Made by a program: the position numbers and the translations under genes | Origin: Pyxicephalus adspersus | Lineage: Eukaryota; Chordata; Amphibia; Anura; Pyxicephalidae | Length of the DNA: 64,000 nt | Assembly: GCF_032062135.1 (NCBI RefSeq) | Contig: NC_092864.1 | Span: forward strand, 23,304,635 to 23,368,634 | Direction of reading: 5' to 3' | Notes under the pieces: generated by a model | The model's database searches: none | What the model was told of the DNA's origin: nothing | Seen by the model: only the letters and a program-made list of their open reading frames with translations | Part shown: positions 27,178-40,672 of the stretch, in pieces | How the letters are laid out: the number at the start of each line of letters is the position of its first letter | How positions within the stretch are numbered: the first letter of the stretch is position 1

Positions 27178-27480
27178 CAGCCTTTCTCAACCTGGGGAAC
27201 CCCTTGAAATAATGTTCAGGCCTTCAGGAAATACCTACTGTAATTACTATATCCACAACCAACAGTACATTAGTGTGCTGGTCAATAGGAAGAATGCCTC
27301 TTACATTGCTGGCCAGTGGGAAGAATGTCACCCATACAGATCACTCTTACAGCCAAAAAAGACTATTGGTGTCAGTTAAAGTGACCTAAGAGGTCCAAAT
27401 TGCGTATAGCTCAAGGAACCCCTAGCAACCTCTGGAGGAACCCTACCTAGGGTTTCACAGGACCCGGGTGAGAAGCACTA
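27178..27480 (+). mobile_element. hAT-like short element, family A
   Basis: Begins C-A-G-C-C-T-T-T-C-T-C-A-A-C-C and ends with the matching inverted terminus, whose last base is A instead of G. Flanking octamers agree at 6 of 8 positions (27170-27177 and 27481-27488). Confidence 0.85.
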
Positions 27481-28296
27481 GTATAGTGCATTGCAATAAT
27501 TAATAATTGGAATAAACTGAATAAACATTATTATTCTATTTTCTCAGAATTTACTTTTAACCAAAAATATTTTTTTTTGCCATTTACAGGATATCATTGA
27601 TACTTTCTGATTTCCTTTTCACATACAGATGTGTGATGTTGTCTTTGGCATTTCATCCCCCACTGTCTGTGTATCACCAAGGCAACCAGAAGACGGTCTA
27701 CTGTTAAAGCTGGGCTGATTTATAAACTTGGAGGTAAAACTGGCAGTGGTGTAAATTGGAAATAATTAGATACCAGCTGTCATTTTTCTAGAGTAGGTTC
27801 AGAATGAAAGAAAGACTATAATTGGCTGCTGAGTGACACTTTTCTGTCCTCCACTTTTTAAGATAGGTCACGGTGGTGCCAAGGATCACTTTGTCATAAA
27901 TAAGCCATTTTCTTGATGCTTTGAAAAAGGAATTAAGCTAGTATTTGCATTTATTTTCCAGAAGACCTACCGTACCTCAGGAGTTGCAGTTGGAATCGGA
28001 GTTCAGAAGCTTTAAAATTAGCATGTGCCTTTATATTAAATATATTAAATTGGAAATAAAATCCATAAATATAAAATAAAAAGTCACCAGGAGTTAGAAG
28101 CTTTGGGCAGTAGACACATGCAAAGTTTTTTGGTAAAAAAAACTTTTCCCTGGACCCTGGTAGTTTTTTGTTTTTTGCTTACACCAATAATATGGAGCAA
28201 TTTATTCCAAACTGCATGCAGCTGTTTAAAGTTTTTTGGCCATTACCAGTGACATGAAAATAATGACTTCATCCATTCCCCTCCAAACATCTAATC

Positions 28297-28827
28297 CAGT
28301 GTTTCTTGACCTAACATGGGATTGGGGAATTCAGGTCTTGGGGAACTCCTACTATATCCATAACTCACAGTACATTAGTGTGGTGGACAATAGGAAGAAT
28401 GCCTTTTACATTGCTGACTGGGAAGAGTGCCTCCCTTATAGATGGCCAAATTAATCATCAGTGTCACCTAAACTGACCTGAGAGGCAGAAATTGCTCATT
28501 GCTTAAGGAAGTTTTTCAACCTTTTTTGAGCCACGGAACATTTTTTACATTGAAGAAAAAAAAACAAAAATGTTACAAAATGACACTCTGCAGCTAATTC
28601 TCTTGTCTCTAGGAATAAACCAGGCAATTAAGCTACCTACTGCCACCCACTGACATGGAAGAGTATTACATTACTCTGCCAGTCACTACAGCAGACACTC
28701 GACAATGTTAATTGGATAATTTCCCACGGTACACCTGAAGATCTCTCACGGCACGCACAATGGTTGAAAATCACTGGCTTAAGGAACCCCTAGCAACCTC
28801 TGGGGGAACCCTGGTTGAGGAACACTG
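28297..28827 (+). mobile_element. hAT-like short element, family A, interrupted by a second hAT
   Basis: Left part 28297-28508 and right part 28785-28827 together make one family A copy. Termini are CAGTG...CACTG. Target octamers 28289-28296 and 28828-28835 agree at 7 of 8 positions. It is split by the element at 28509-28776. Confidence 0.88.
28509..28776 (+). mobile_element. hAT-like short element, family C, nested insertion
   Basis: A 268-bp element inserted into the family A copy. Perfect 8-bp duplications GCTTAAGG lie at 28501-28508 and 28777-28784. The right terminus reads C-A-G-T-G-A-T-T-T-T-C-A-A-C-C on the minus strand; the left terminus has lost its first C. Its interior is unlike family A. 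Confidence 0.88.
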
Positions 28828-29124
28828 ATCCAATCCAGATCACCTTGTATAAAGCATCAAATCCTGCTATGTGTAGATGTAGGAAATTATTGGGTATGTG
28901 TTAGGCTGTATGGCAGTGGATTATGGCAATTTAGAAAATATGGGAATGATTGCAAAGTTTACTAATAGCCCCCATTTGTTATGCGTACTTTCTTTGAGAC
29001 TTTCATGTATTTCTTAGCTTTTTTTTACCCCTCCTAAGTGAAGTGACAAAGAATTGGATTGGAAAAGTCAAAAAGCTAGGTTTAGAGAGCTTAACTTTTG
29101 CAATAGTGGAATATTTCAATGTGG

Positions 29125-29178
29125 GGGGGCAGGAAGATTTCCTAGTATAGGGCCCAGAAATTTCTGATGATGTCATTT
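29125..29178 (+). repeat. dispersed repeat fragment (pair with 20800-20855)
   Basis: Diverged match of about 50 bp to 20800-20855. The family is not recognised. Confidence 0.5.
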
Positions 29179-30369
29179 CATGGGTACACTGTACATAAGA
29201 CCCTTAACCAAAGTAGATCAACTTACAAATTCTAATGATAGCTGTTTTCATAACATACATAAACATACGTAGATGATTCTCCAAAATGAAAATTGAAGAA
29301 ATGGTAAGGCTTATACTAAACAGCCCCTTTAGAACATTGACTGCTGGAAGCATGGTGGAATGCTTGGTAAGATGTGGCTATACCAGTTACAATTTACTGG
29401 GTTGCCAGTAAATAAAGTTGCCAGGATAAAATAAAGTTAGGGTAATGATGGTCAACTTAAACATTTCCACTCATCCTACTGGTTGTTTGCTTTCATGGCT
29501 TTATCACTGGAATTTTACCTTGTCTGTGTTTTATGTCCTCTGTAAGTTTTGGTTAATCAGAATTCTGTCTAAACTTGTAACTTGTAATAAATCTGTGTCT
29601 ATGCTTTCCAATATAAACAGATTTGGTGTAGTTATCTGGGCCTACCTTTGGGACGGGTTAGGATATTACTGCATACCTAAGCTTCTCAGCAGTTATGATT
29701 TGGGCCCATCAGTTATAGTTACGCCTCTGTCTAAATAAAGACACATAGAGCAAAATCCTGATCCCATCTTCCACTGCATGATGTGCAAGTTCAGCCAAGT
29801 CCAGTACATGGAAACTGTGATACGATTACATAACCACCAGTAATTATAATCATAATTTTACAGTGTTTTTGTAATTCCACATGGATAAAATATCTCCAAG
29901 CAAGCAACCTTATTTTTCTCAATAGCAACTTTTACTTTTTTTGCAGCCCCTATAAAAAAAAACCTCCTCTAAGAAATACAGTATAACTTAATGTAACCAT
30001 AATACAGCAGCTCTTGAGAGCATTGATTTTGTGGTATCTGAGCCCACTATTTTAAACCTGCGGCAAGTGTCTGAAAGCAGTTTTTTTCTTTAACAAACCT
30101 TCTTTGTTGCTGAGAGTCTGCAATGACATTAGATATGGAGTGGGAAAAGCAATAACAATGGAACAATAACAATCAACTAAAACGAGAAGTGAGAGACAAT
30201 TTAAAGAGAAATTCTGTGTAATTTCTAATGGAAGCTGTCTGACCCTGTAAATGTATATTATTAGCAGTTTCTCTCAGTTTCCTACAGCTGATATTTCCTT
30301 TCATAGACTCTTCTTCTATACCTAAATTGCTTACTCTGATTTAACTGCACACTGTGAGCTTCTCAAAAT

Positions 30370-30590
30370 AGGCTTGATTTTTTAAGGCTCTGCAAGGCAG
30401 AAGAAGAAAGATTATCATGGGAGAATTTGGGTGATCCAATAAACATGGATTGGGTAAACATGGGTTAAACAAAAGTTGTTTGTTATTAGTTGGCAAATGT
30501 TTTCTGGACCAGATACATTTAAAGTTTGCTGGGTCACTCAGGTTCTCCCATTGTAGTCTTGGAGAACTTTATTAAATTATGCCGAATGTG
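30370..30590. mobile_element. fold-back element, family E
   Basis: The left end resembles G-A-T-T-T-T-T-T-A-A-G-G-C-T-C-T and the right end is its rough reverse complement ending in T-T-T-A-T-T-A-A-A. Internal G-T-G-A-T-C-C-A and T-G-G-G-T-C-A-C blocks form the arms. It is the same family as 36676 and 62275. Confidence 0.65.
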
Positions 30591-31131
30591 CATTCCTGAA
30601 ACAAATCAGATAGAGCTTGCTGCTCATTTCCTGGAAGAAATATTCTAGCCCTTTTTCCCCCAGTCTTATTATCCTGGCCTGTGCCTTTTATTCATTGGGT
30701 TTCATTCTTTTACTAATCATGGTTGCTCAGTATCATATATTCTTCTTAAAAGCCAGCTCACTGCTTTACTTAGGGCTAGGGAGGTTCTCTTGAGAAGAGT
30801 ATTAAGGCATGGTGCTGTAGTAATTTCAGGAAGTTATCCTCAGCACCTTACCATACCCTCCCACCTACAGCATTCTGCCTGCACTGCATAGTAAAGCACA
30901 CAGAACCAGTGGTGATATTTCTGGATCTAAAAAAAGTATGCAGTAAAAAATGTAAAGGCTTTTGAATGTGTGTTCACAAGGAAAGTTTCCATTACTTCTC
31001 CCCAAGACAGAGAGTGTTGGGAAATCTCACCGGTGGGAACAGATAATGTTAAACTTAGGGCACACTTTAATTTAAATGTATTCCGCTTTGTGTATACTAA
31101 ATCCTATTTGAAAGATAGGTATTACCTTCTA

Positions 31132-31134
<3 letters not shown>

Positions 31135-31185
<51 letters not shown>

Positions 31186-31192
31186 TATATAC
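31135..31192. repeat. (TA)n microsatellite
   Basis: Uninterrupted TA run of more than 50 bp, followed by further TA-rich sequence to about 31240. Confidence 0.98.
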
Positions 31193-31699
31193 TATATATT
31201 ATCTGATAAATATATATATATATTATTATGACTATAATATTGTGATACGATTGGTTTGCATGACTTCACTCAATAAACAATAACCAAACTATAGCAATCC
31301 ATGTAACCGGTTATCCAATCATGAAGCAATGTTAACTGGGCAGTAACTCCGATAAATTGTACATAATATTGTTTATTCCTGGAGAGCCATGACTACCCAT
31401 TACCCAGCTCTTTGCTTCGTGTTACATATCTGTCATGAGGAGAGACCAGTCCTCTTGGAAAAATGCTTTCCAGCTTTGTAAGAGGAGAATGGAAAATAAT
31501 TTCTTGCATTGGAAATCTCACAGCTCATAATACAAAATCCCCTATCAGAATGAAGCTGAAATATAATATCTCATTTATAAAGATCAGAAAAATAGTTTCT
31601 TTTAGCTTGTCACACTTCATCATGTTTTACCACTAAATTGTACTCATTTTTTTCTAGTGATAAAGTTTGACATGGAAAGTTGTATTGCCAAAAAACAGT

Positions 31700-31722
31700 A
31701 AAAAAAAAAAAAAAAAAAAAAA
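31700..31722. repeat. poly-A run, about 23 bp
   Basis: Homopolymer A seen directly. No retroposon body is recognised to its left. Confidence 0.95.
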
Positions 31723-32684
31723 CTGGAATGTAAATGAAAAGAGGAAAAAAGTTAAGATGAAAAAAAGTTCAGAATAAGATGACACCCTAAAATGTTCCCT
31801 CTACGGAATATAAAAATTTGTATTGTAGAAATGATCATTGGAATTTTCAGAAATAAACCGGGTTTTTATGAACTGGCATACCCTAGATGGATTGCACAGT
31901 TATTTAAAGGTGATGTATTGATAGGCTTGTTTGTTTCCATACAAGTATATCAGAATACAAAAAGTGAAATAAAAAGTGACTGCAAACTGATGTAAGATAA
32001 ACAAACCCGATCACAAGTCTCATCAACATCATTGGAGATCAGTCTTGAGCAATATCAAACAAAGGTAAAATAACCAAAAGAAACCATTTTTTATGAATAG
32101 GTACCAACATTTTGCACAATGATGTATATTTAGACAGCACTCTGTCTAAATTTAAAAACAAAAATGTTTGCCTTTAGTCATACTTTAAATCAGGTTTAAC
32201 CAGTATATAACCTAGAACTACGTGAGCAACATGACTTTAATTTTTTTTTGCAGCAAAACAAGGCCAGGTTTTAATCTTAGAGCAATAAGTGTAAAATATA
32301 AAATATAAAATTAATTAATTTTAAAGTATTGGTATTTTAATATTCTTATTTTTTACATAAAGATATTGTGCAGTTAGTAATGTGCTTTGAGTAGTCACTT
32401 AAGTAATAAGTCAAACACATGAACAGTCCAGTTCCAGATATTATTAGTGATTAAAATACAAGGCCAATGCGTTTTAGGGAATATGGGCTTCTTCTTCAGT
32501 GTCTTTGAGTTAAAACCAAGTATTGTTACCCCTGAGTACCCTCCTCCTAAAACTAGGAGCCTATAGTTCCCGTAGTTGTTTCACCCAACCACTTGTTGGT
32601 AAATTATCTGTTTGGTATAACATCACTACCATGACTTGGGGATTACATGACTTTGCCAATAAATAAAAGGTTTTTGGTTATCTT

Positions 32685-32770
32685 CAGGGTTAGTTTTAGG
32701 TTTAAGGTTTCCAATATGGTTACCATTAGGATTTTCGCTAGGATTTATATTACTGTTAGGGCTAGAAATA
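32685..32770. repeat. degenerate TTAGG-like tract
   Basis: Several imperfect copies of GGTTAG, TTTAGG and TTAGGG-type words in about 85 bp. It resembles a decayed telomere-like or simple repeat. Confidence 0.4.
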
Positions 32771-35700
32771 GCTTTTTTGGCCCAAGAAACAGCCCAGAAA
32801 AATTGACAGAAGCTTTAACTGAGATATTGGTAAAGCATAGACTTCTGATTTTGCTCAACCTTAGTGATGAGTTTTGTGTGTTTATTCTTTTTGTTATTTG
32901 TATGAAACTTTCAAAAATACCACCTTTGTCATCCCAAATCTACAGCCACTTCCACCATCTCTATCACTTCTGAAAGCCTCGTCTATAATGCTCTCTCACA
33001 AGCTTTTTCTTCAACATTCTCCAAATATTTCCTGATGTCTGCAGAAGATAGAACTATTATGTCAATGTAAATGAAGACTATATAGAAATGCAGACCAGTT
33101 AGGTTGAGAACTTTAGAAAAAAAAATGTTGCAATATTTTACATAGGTCAATCAGTTTCAGGCTTGAATCATTAATCAAATGGCAAAATAACTTGTTTGGA
33201 AAACATGATAGGTTGTCTGTTTTACCAATTTGATTTATTTACTTCTTTCCTGAACATCTACAAAGTTAAATTAAAAGTTGCTAAACTTGAAGGATCCAGA
33301 TTTCCATTTTATTACTCACTCTTTACAGACCTCATACATAGATACATATTTTTCCTACAAGCTTTAGGTCATAGATCATAGCAGTTAAGAAACCTATAAA
33401 ACTAAGATTCCTGGTAATATTAACACCTTCTAGGTAGAAGTAAAAAAAAAGCTTTTTAGACAGCTTTGATAAGATCTCTGACAGACAAGTAAGAGTGAAT
33501 TTTTATAGTTTTGAATTATCTTACACAGACAATTATATAGGGCAGAGGGCCTAAGACTGCATGTAAAAAGATCAAAGCAGTCAATCGAGTGTAATTTATC
33601 CCATACCCCCTGTTGGCCTTATTTCCTTATGATAGATCACGTGCAGTTTACCAGTCTGTATTGATTTGTAACAACATGGTTTAACAACAAATGCACTTTT
33701 AAAAATGAACTCAATAAAGTTGTTATTCCAGGTAAAATAGGGGCTAAGAGATTCTGGTGGTGAGATGTCTCAGAATTTACAAGAGGCTCCTATTATTCCC
33801 AATGCATTGTGTTTTTTTATATACCAGAGTGGTAACACCATACTAATAAAGGATGAAATAATAATATATTTAGGGTATGTAATGCTTTCAGTTGATAACA
33901 GACAGTAAGCCCATGTCAGATGAGAGATACCATTACTGATAACACATTGACAGTGGCTTTTTTCCAGGCAAGGGGACTGCTTTTCCAAATGGAGTTGCCT
34001 CCTAGGCAAATCTAACTTACTAGTAAAGGACAAGCAAGGGAGGGATATTTCATTGGTTTTGCCAGCAATGGAACAAAAAAATATGAAAATGTTTGTGGTC
34101 TAATAACTATTCCTTCATTTGACCCTTGGATCATATGACATAAAAACTTAATTCCAATGTCCAATAGAACTACAAAGAAAAAAAATTAAATGGCACTGTG
34201 AAAAGAAACTGCACTACAAGTGCACAAGAGATCATAAAACCCGTTCATAAAGTTTTACCTTTGCATTACTGCATTCAATATTAGGATAATGAGGGTTCCA
34301 GGTACATTGCAGGGTAACCCTGTGTCCTAAGTGGAGATAGAAGACACACGTTTACTAATTGCCTTAAAAATGGATATCAGTATTTTTTTCTGGAGTTCTA
34401 GTATTTTACATGTGATCTCTTTGGGTAAAGCATAGTTGTCATTTCTTATAGAGCTGAAAGTTACTGAAATTGATATGATGAGTTGATCACTTGCTTAGTT
34501 CAATATTCCAATATTTGCCTGCCATATCCCCACAGCATTGTAGCAATTCAAAATATTCCAAAAAAATCATTTGATTTACTATGGTCCAATCTTTGAGCAA
34601 TATTGATGTTCAGATTGTGTCGTCTTGCATGTTAGTACAAATGGCATAATCGTTTATTGGTGTTTTAAATAATTCTAAATAAAAAGTTTTTGTTATTTGA
34701 TTTTATATATGTTCCAATTAAGTCCCCTTTTTTTCTGCATATTTTGAATTTTCTTATACCGAGCAAGGTCATGGTCAAACCTCCAAACAGCTACATAGAC
34801 GAAACATAATTTTGGTTGGGATGACTGACAAATAATATCTTTAATAAAATGCTTGACAATGTAATATCACTGTTTTAAGTAAGATAAAATATAGATTATG
34901 TGTATTTATCAAGCAGTTATTTGACTTTGACAGCATCACAATAAAGAAACTAACATCAAGCTGAAAATATAATCGCCAGCTATAATTTATCCAGCAGGGC
35001 TTGGAGGCATGCTTCTGTTTAGGACCTTGAGTATTTAGATACAGTACTGTGGTGGCAATGAAAGCACTTTAAATCACTCCAGTGATTGACGGCACAAAAA
35101 CCTTTGAAGAATTATGTTCACACACGGTAAAACCACAAACTAATTTATAGTCCTGTAAGCCTTGGACCCCCTGGATGCTTCATGTACTTGTCGTTGTATT
35201 GCTTGTGGCTAAGCAGATTCTATCTCGGAAGTAGAGAATTTTAGTAAATCTGTCCAATATGTTACATCAATGCAGACAACTGTGGATCCTCAATTCATCA
35301 GAGACTAGCATATTTTAAAGCTTCCATTTAGAACGATTTTCACTGTAAATATATTTGCTTTAATGTGACGAGGGATGAGCAAAAAAATAAAGAAAAAAAA
35401 ATAATAATAATGTTCTACAAATGTTTGCATATATCAGGAGATTTTACCAATATAAAGGTAGGGAGGGGTTAAAACGACTGAATTTATATATTGAGTACTA
35501 TTGAGGAATTTCATGTTACATCTTCTAATGATGATGCTTTGGATGGTTCCCCTTTACATTTCTGAGGACAACTCTATCATGCAAACACTACAAATAATGT
35601 AAATTATCCCAATAAGGACACAGATAGCAATAAAAATATAACTTATGGTGTAACCCACCCCAGTGCCAATAACTAAATTAAAAGAAAAAAGCAATTTTGT

Positions 35701-36048
35701 CCAGAGATACCCTTTAGGGTGTTTTTATGGGTGCAATGTTACCTCAGGGGAATCAGAACAGCCCCTTATTAGCCTTTTTTAATACAAAAACTACTTATTA
35801 AATAAGCCCCCAGTGTCAGATGTCTTGGACAAGAACGGATGACTTACAAACATGGTTGATAATGTTGGGTATAGCTGTTTAGCCTAATGCATACTATCTT
35901 CTTTTCGTTTCTGTTTTTGTGGTCTTTTCTATGAGTATATTTAGAAACCTAGTAGAAAAATATGAGCAGCCTTCTCCTTTTAAACCTATATCAGACAAAC
36001 ACAATGGTAAGGTATAACATATAAAGGTACAGCCCACGTTACATAATT

Positions 36049-36470
36049 CTGCGTGAACTGTGGAGGAAAACGTTCAATGTCAAAAACACAGCTTTATACA
36101 CCGAAAAAAGCAAAGAAATAAAAAAAACAAATATATTTCGCCTGGTAATCACATCCACCGTGCTCTTGTGAGAGAAGATTATGTTTTATTCCAACAGCAT
36201 GAAACACTACCGAAATCAAAACGCTTTTGTTCGTTGTATTGAAAGGCGCCCTTTGTTCATTCATCACGGCGATGGTAATCAATCTGCTAGTTCTAGGCAG
36301 CTTTATTGCCTCCTCTCTCTATAAACAAATCAATGATACCATATTTCACCAAGTTTTACAACAAGTTTGGAAAACGCACTTTCTCCGCCTTTCAATGGTA
36401 TCACAATGTTGTTTGTTCAGTGAAGAGGTTGCCAGTGGGAAACAAGCTGAATCCGGATGCCACCTAAGTA
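36049..36470. promoter_or_regulatory. candidate CpG-retaining intronic segment
   Basis: About fourteen CpG in roughly 420 bp of CpG-poor intron 2. A forkhead-like A-T-A-A-A-C-A-A-A at 36321 is followed by a PBX/HOX-like A-A-T-C-A-A-T-G-A at 36328. No repeat family is recognised, and the overlapping open frames on both strands resemble no protein I know. Confidence 0.3.
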
Positions 36471-36675
36471 TAGCAGCTTTTTCACACTCCTGTATATCAT
36501 AAGCTCATAGCCTTTATTACAAATAACCCAAATCCATTATATTCGTTAGCATTAGTCTAGCAAAAGTGCTAAAAATATTAAGGTGTGCACCCAGGCAAGA
36601 GCTTGGTTTACAAATCTGGAGGGGAAGAGCAGGACAACTAGGTGCCCATAGCCATTAGATATCCAGACCCCACTG

Positions 36676-36870
36676 GGTCTAATTTATTAAAGTCCAAGAC
36701 TATAGAAGATAGACTATCACAGGAGCACCTGGATGATCCAGCAAACCAGGAATGGATCTGGTCCAGGATTGAAAACAACTAAATATTTAGGAAATTCATT
36801 TCAGGTGTTCTGGATTACCAAGGTTCTTCCATGATAGTCTATCTTCTCCAGAGAATTATAAATCAGATCC
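36676..36870. mobile_element. fold-back element, family E
   Basis: Arms 36680-36760 and 36785-36868 are rough reverse complements: G-A-T-A-G-A-C-T-A-T-C and G-G-A-T-G-A-T-C-C on the left mirror G-G-A-T-T-A-C-C and G-A-T-A-G-T-C-T-A-T-C on the right. It has no coding capacity. Confidence 0.7.
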
Positions 36871-39664
36871 AATGTGATAGTTACGATGTGTAAGCCTGCA
36901 GATGATTGATCCCTTGGGCACCCAGTAAAACAAATAAAAGTTTATATTTGGCCTACTTTGCATGTTCACAAACCAAAGCACGCTGCTACCTGGCAAGATT
37001 GTTCCACTACAGGTCAACTGTGTTAGGTTGTATAAGTACTTCATCAGTGTCATTGTCCATCAAGACGGTTTCTCCCATCGTCACAGCCCATCTCATTGGC
37101 ATACCAACAAAACTGATATTATCTCCTAAAATAACAGCAGTGTCAATATAGCCACTACCATACCCAAACCCTACACATTTATAAATGTTGCTCAATATCA
37201 AAAGACTTCATTAACTGAAGTGAAATTTTATATTTTATATTCTAAGCGTTAAGGGTCAAGGCACCCAAAAGTAACATTTTAGATGTAGATGCAGCCAAGT
37301 TGGCAGCCTCTGAGCTTTTATTGTGTGTTGGATGCTTTGACAGTGACATCTCTGTGACAAAATCCCAAATTCCGTTCCTGTCCACCTGGGAGTTTTCGGT
37401 GTTACCCGTCCTTCTTTGTATGTTTCAGCTCCTCCTGTTGCATTCTCCCTTATATAGAATAAATAACTCAATAGGAAAAGTGTCACCCCTTCCAGTGCCT
37501 ACAGCAGGTGTGCAGACCCAGGAACTTAGATCCCTGTAAGGGATATGAGAAACTTTTGCACTGACTAAACCTTTAGGGAATTTTTGACTGAGCTTTGCAA
37601 TGCCAAGTTTATGCTTCCCGCAGCCAATTTTGGCCAAAGTGATGGTTACCTTTAGTTCTCTTTAGTTACTGTGTTATTTGAAAACACTAGGTCATTGACA
37701 GAACCACAAAACAAGAATATACTTAAATAGACTCCTACAAAACTTGTGCCTTGATTTAAAAATAGCAGAACTCCTGACTCAAACAGAGCACGGGGGCTGA
37801 ATGTGAAATTGGCTGAACTTAATAAACTTATGGAGTTTTATGAAGCCACATTTACAGGACTTCACAATCTGTGCCACCTCCACGATGGAGAATTTCAAAA
37901 GAAATATAATTAAGCATCACCAACTGACATACTTATAAAGAACTTCAGGGACCCGAGGTATAAATTATAGCTGTTAAAAGGAAATCTTAAGGCTGTGTCG
38001 CACGGACATACCCAGTTCTAATATTTAGCTGTCACATTTTGTAGAATAGGAAAGAGGAAGTAAGGCAAAGACCACACAGAAGGTAACACATCTGTATCAA
38101 TGCTCGGGAGCAAAATCCCACATATAGTATTATATTATACATTATACTAAGGAAACGTCGTGGATTAATAAAACAAGTGTGGTCTTGGGTCTTACATAAA
38201 TACTGTAATAAAAGGACCAGCTGTTGTTATATTAGAACAAATTATTAAATTTGGTTGTGAACTGCTAGCAAATACCCAGGTGTGAAAATTCTAATTTATT
38301 GTAATTGGATCATTTTACAGGTGTTCAAGTTTACCTGATTGAGCATTGAAAATGTCCTTTTTGGTAAAAGTTCACATGCAAGGAGTCAATAGGGTAATAT
38401 ATGACAAACACATATATATCATTTTTCAAGAATTTGGCCTTTGGATAACAATATTAATTTGTTGCATCAGTAGAATGTCGTGTTTTTTCCTTCCTCCAGA
38501 TTGCATTTAGAAAAGCACGTTTGGGTTGGGGGAGATGAGATGATCATTGAAAGCAGAACTGCAGTCAAAATATTACCATCATTATTAACTCTAGGAAAGG
38601 GATTCTTTTTAGAAACAAATGTCTAAAAATGTTAACCATACTTTGTTTTATTATCTCAGGTAGGCTGAGTTGGTCGGATGTGGGTTGGATTGTTTGGTTT
38701 GCTGTATAAATATGAGAAGATAAGCTTCTATTTGCAGTGCAAACAAACCAGGAAGACTGCAGTGACAGGTGACATGAGAGAAAGAGCTTTTTGTTGTCTC
38801 ACATGTACCAAACTTCCTTTGAATGGGATATGCCTCCAACGCTCAGACAGTACTTCTGCTTTAAGTTCTTTTTTTTTCCTGGAGAGTCCTTTTATTTTAC
38901 ACACTGATGCAGCTGTTTTTAAGATAAACTAGATTTAAAGTGGACCTGTCATCCCCCACACACATTGCAAAGAACCTATTAGCAATAAGAAAAGCCTGAC
39001 AGTAAATGGTAAAAGGACATTCTGTTTAGCCTGTTCGCATACACTGTGCAGTGGGGTGTTGGTTTTCTTTTATAAATCTGTTCAGAATACAATGACTCAT
39101 CTTTGTGGGCTACATTCCCTCTTGCAAGCAGCTGTTTGATATTAACGTTTTATTGAGCAAGATGTTCAGTTTTGATATTGCAGGAAAACCACAAATTCAG
39201 ATAGAGGAAGCACTGTAGTGCCTTGATAAGGATGTCGCTGTCAGAGTTCATGTGACTGACATTCATTTCCATCAGCCGTTGCGATGACTGTTGATAGTGA
39301 CAGAGATTTCCATTACAATTGGAGAGGTCACATGCTGTCCACTGTGCATGCATGACAAGCTGATAGAGAGTGTTTGAAGTGTACATCATATCACTATAAA
39401 GGATCAAAAGCCTCCTTGTTACCGAGCCTGGTTATATGTCACAAATAACACTTTCCCTCTCATTACAGGCAATAGGAAATGTTTGTTAGCAAGCAGATAA
39501 ATAAATGTACATCAGCCAAATATAGGACAATGACCCCTTCCGAATCAACAAATCTGGATCAAAAATGCACCTTCAGTTTGTTGAAAAAAACAATTAAAAA
39601 CCTGCAGCTTTAATGTATTAAATATGTTCTGAATGGCTGCTATATAATAATGGTACTAATACAA

Positions 39665-40375
39665 GTTTACCTACAGAGGTCCACAGACTGATGGTGGCAC
39701 ATGCCACTTTGGGTAGTTGGGAAGCGGGTGTCAAGTAACTGCAAGCTTATACGGAACTTTACCAGCTGATGGAGGCATGTATCGGTTTGTTTAGAAGCTG
39801 GGGATTTTAGGTAACCGTAAAAAGTGTTCATGGGTTTAGGGGTACTTATGACAAGCTGATGGTGGCAAAGTCACTTTGGATAGTTGGGAGTATCCGGTAA
39901 CTGCAAAAGATCCTGCCTGAATTTAGGGGCACCTGTACACATTTCTACAGGGGTCTACAGGCTGAAGGTGGTGTATGCCACTTTGGTAGTTGGGAGGAGG
40001 GTGTTGAGTAGCTGCATAAATAGCTACTTGGGATAAAGGGTACTCATGCACACCTTTATAAAGAAATAAAAAGTGATAGTCACCTAAGATAATTGGATAT
40101 TGGAGGTGTAAGGTAACCACATCACATGCTACTAGGTTTAGGAGTATCCATGCACCCCTCTACAGAGGTATCTAGGATAAGGGTGGCATATAATACATAA
40201 ATAGTTTGGGGGTGGGGTATTATGTACCTGCATGAAGTGCTACTCAGGTTTAGGGGTACCCATAAAAGCCTTTTATTATTGTCTACAAGTTTATGGTGGT
40301 GTATGCCACTTTGGGTAGCCGGTGAAATGTCAGGTAACCATATACAGTGCTACTTTAGGGGTGCAAGTCCTCTTC
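39665..40375 (+). repeat. diverged minisatellite, about seven units of 76-117 bp
   Basis: The unit core G-G-T-G-G-Y-R-T-A-T-G-C-C-A-C-T-T-T-G-G, followed by a T-A-G-T-T-G-G-G block, a G-T-A-A-C block and G-G-T-T-T-A-G-G-G-G-T-A-C, recurs with cores near 39690, 39764, 39855, 39961, 40065-40110, 40175 and 40292. Units are diverged and the first spacings are shorter than later ones. Confidence 0.8.
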
Positions 40376-40384
40376 TCCACATTC

Positions 40385-40672
40385 TCTGGATGGCCACTCT
40401 CATCCAAGGTTCCATGAAACTTCAGGGTTCCTTGAGGGGTTCCTCTGTAATTCTCAATAGTTCTGTGGCCAAAATCACTTGGTAAAGCCAGCTGCATGAC
40501 TCTGTTTAAAGGTGTTCTTCTAACCATTATAGGGAGTCATTCTTATCACTGGTCAGCCAGTTAAGAGGCTTTTCCCCATTTACCCCCCAAAAATTGATTT
40601 TAATAGGGGTTCCCAAGACCTGAAAATCATTTCAAGGACTCCTAAGGTATATAAAAGTTGTGAAAGGGTGCA
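40385..40672 (-). mobile_element. hAT-like short element, family A, old copy
   Basis: Block order matches 25649-25938, with T-T-C-C-A-T-G-A-A-A-C near 40408 and G-G-G-G-T-T-C-C-C near 40606. The ends are decayed and abut the minisatellite. Confidence 0.6.

Noticed and set aside
30970..31206. Open frame ending in an Ile-Tyr run
   Set aside because: Its end is a translated TA microsatellite.
32455..32530. Dispersed repeat resembling a frog LTR or DNA element fragment
   Set aside because: Only a vague resemblance from memory, with no second copy in the window to support it.
39665..40375. CRISPR-like array
   Set aside because: Units are diverged, of unequal length and without short repeat/spacer alternation. 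This is a minisatellite in a vertebrate intron.
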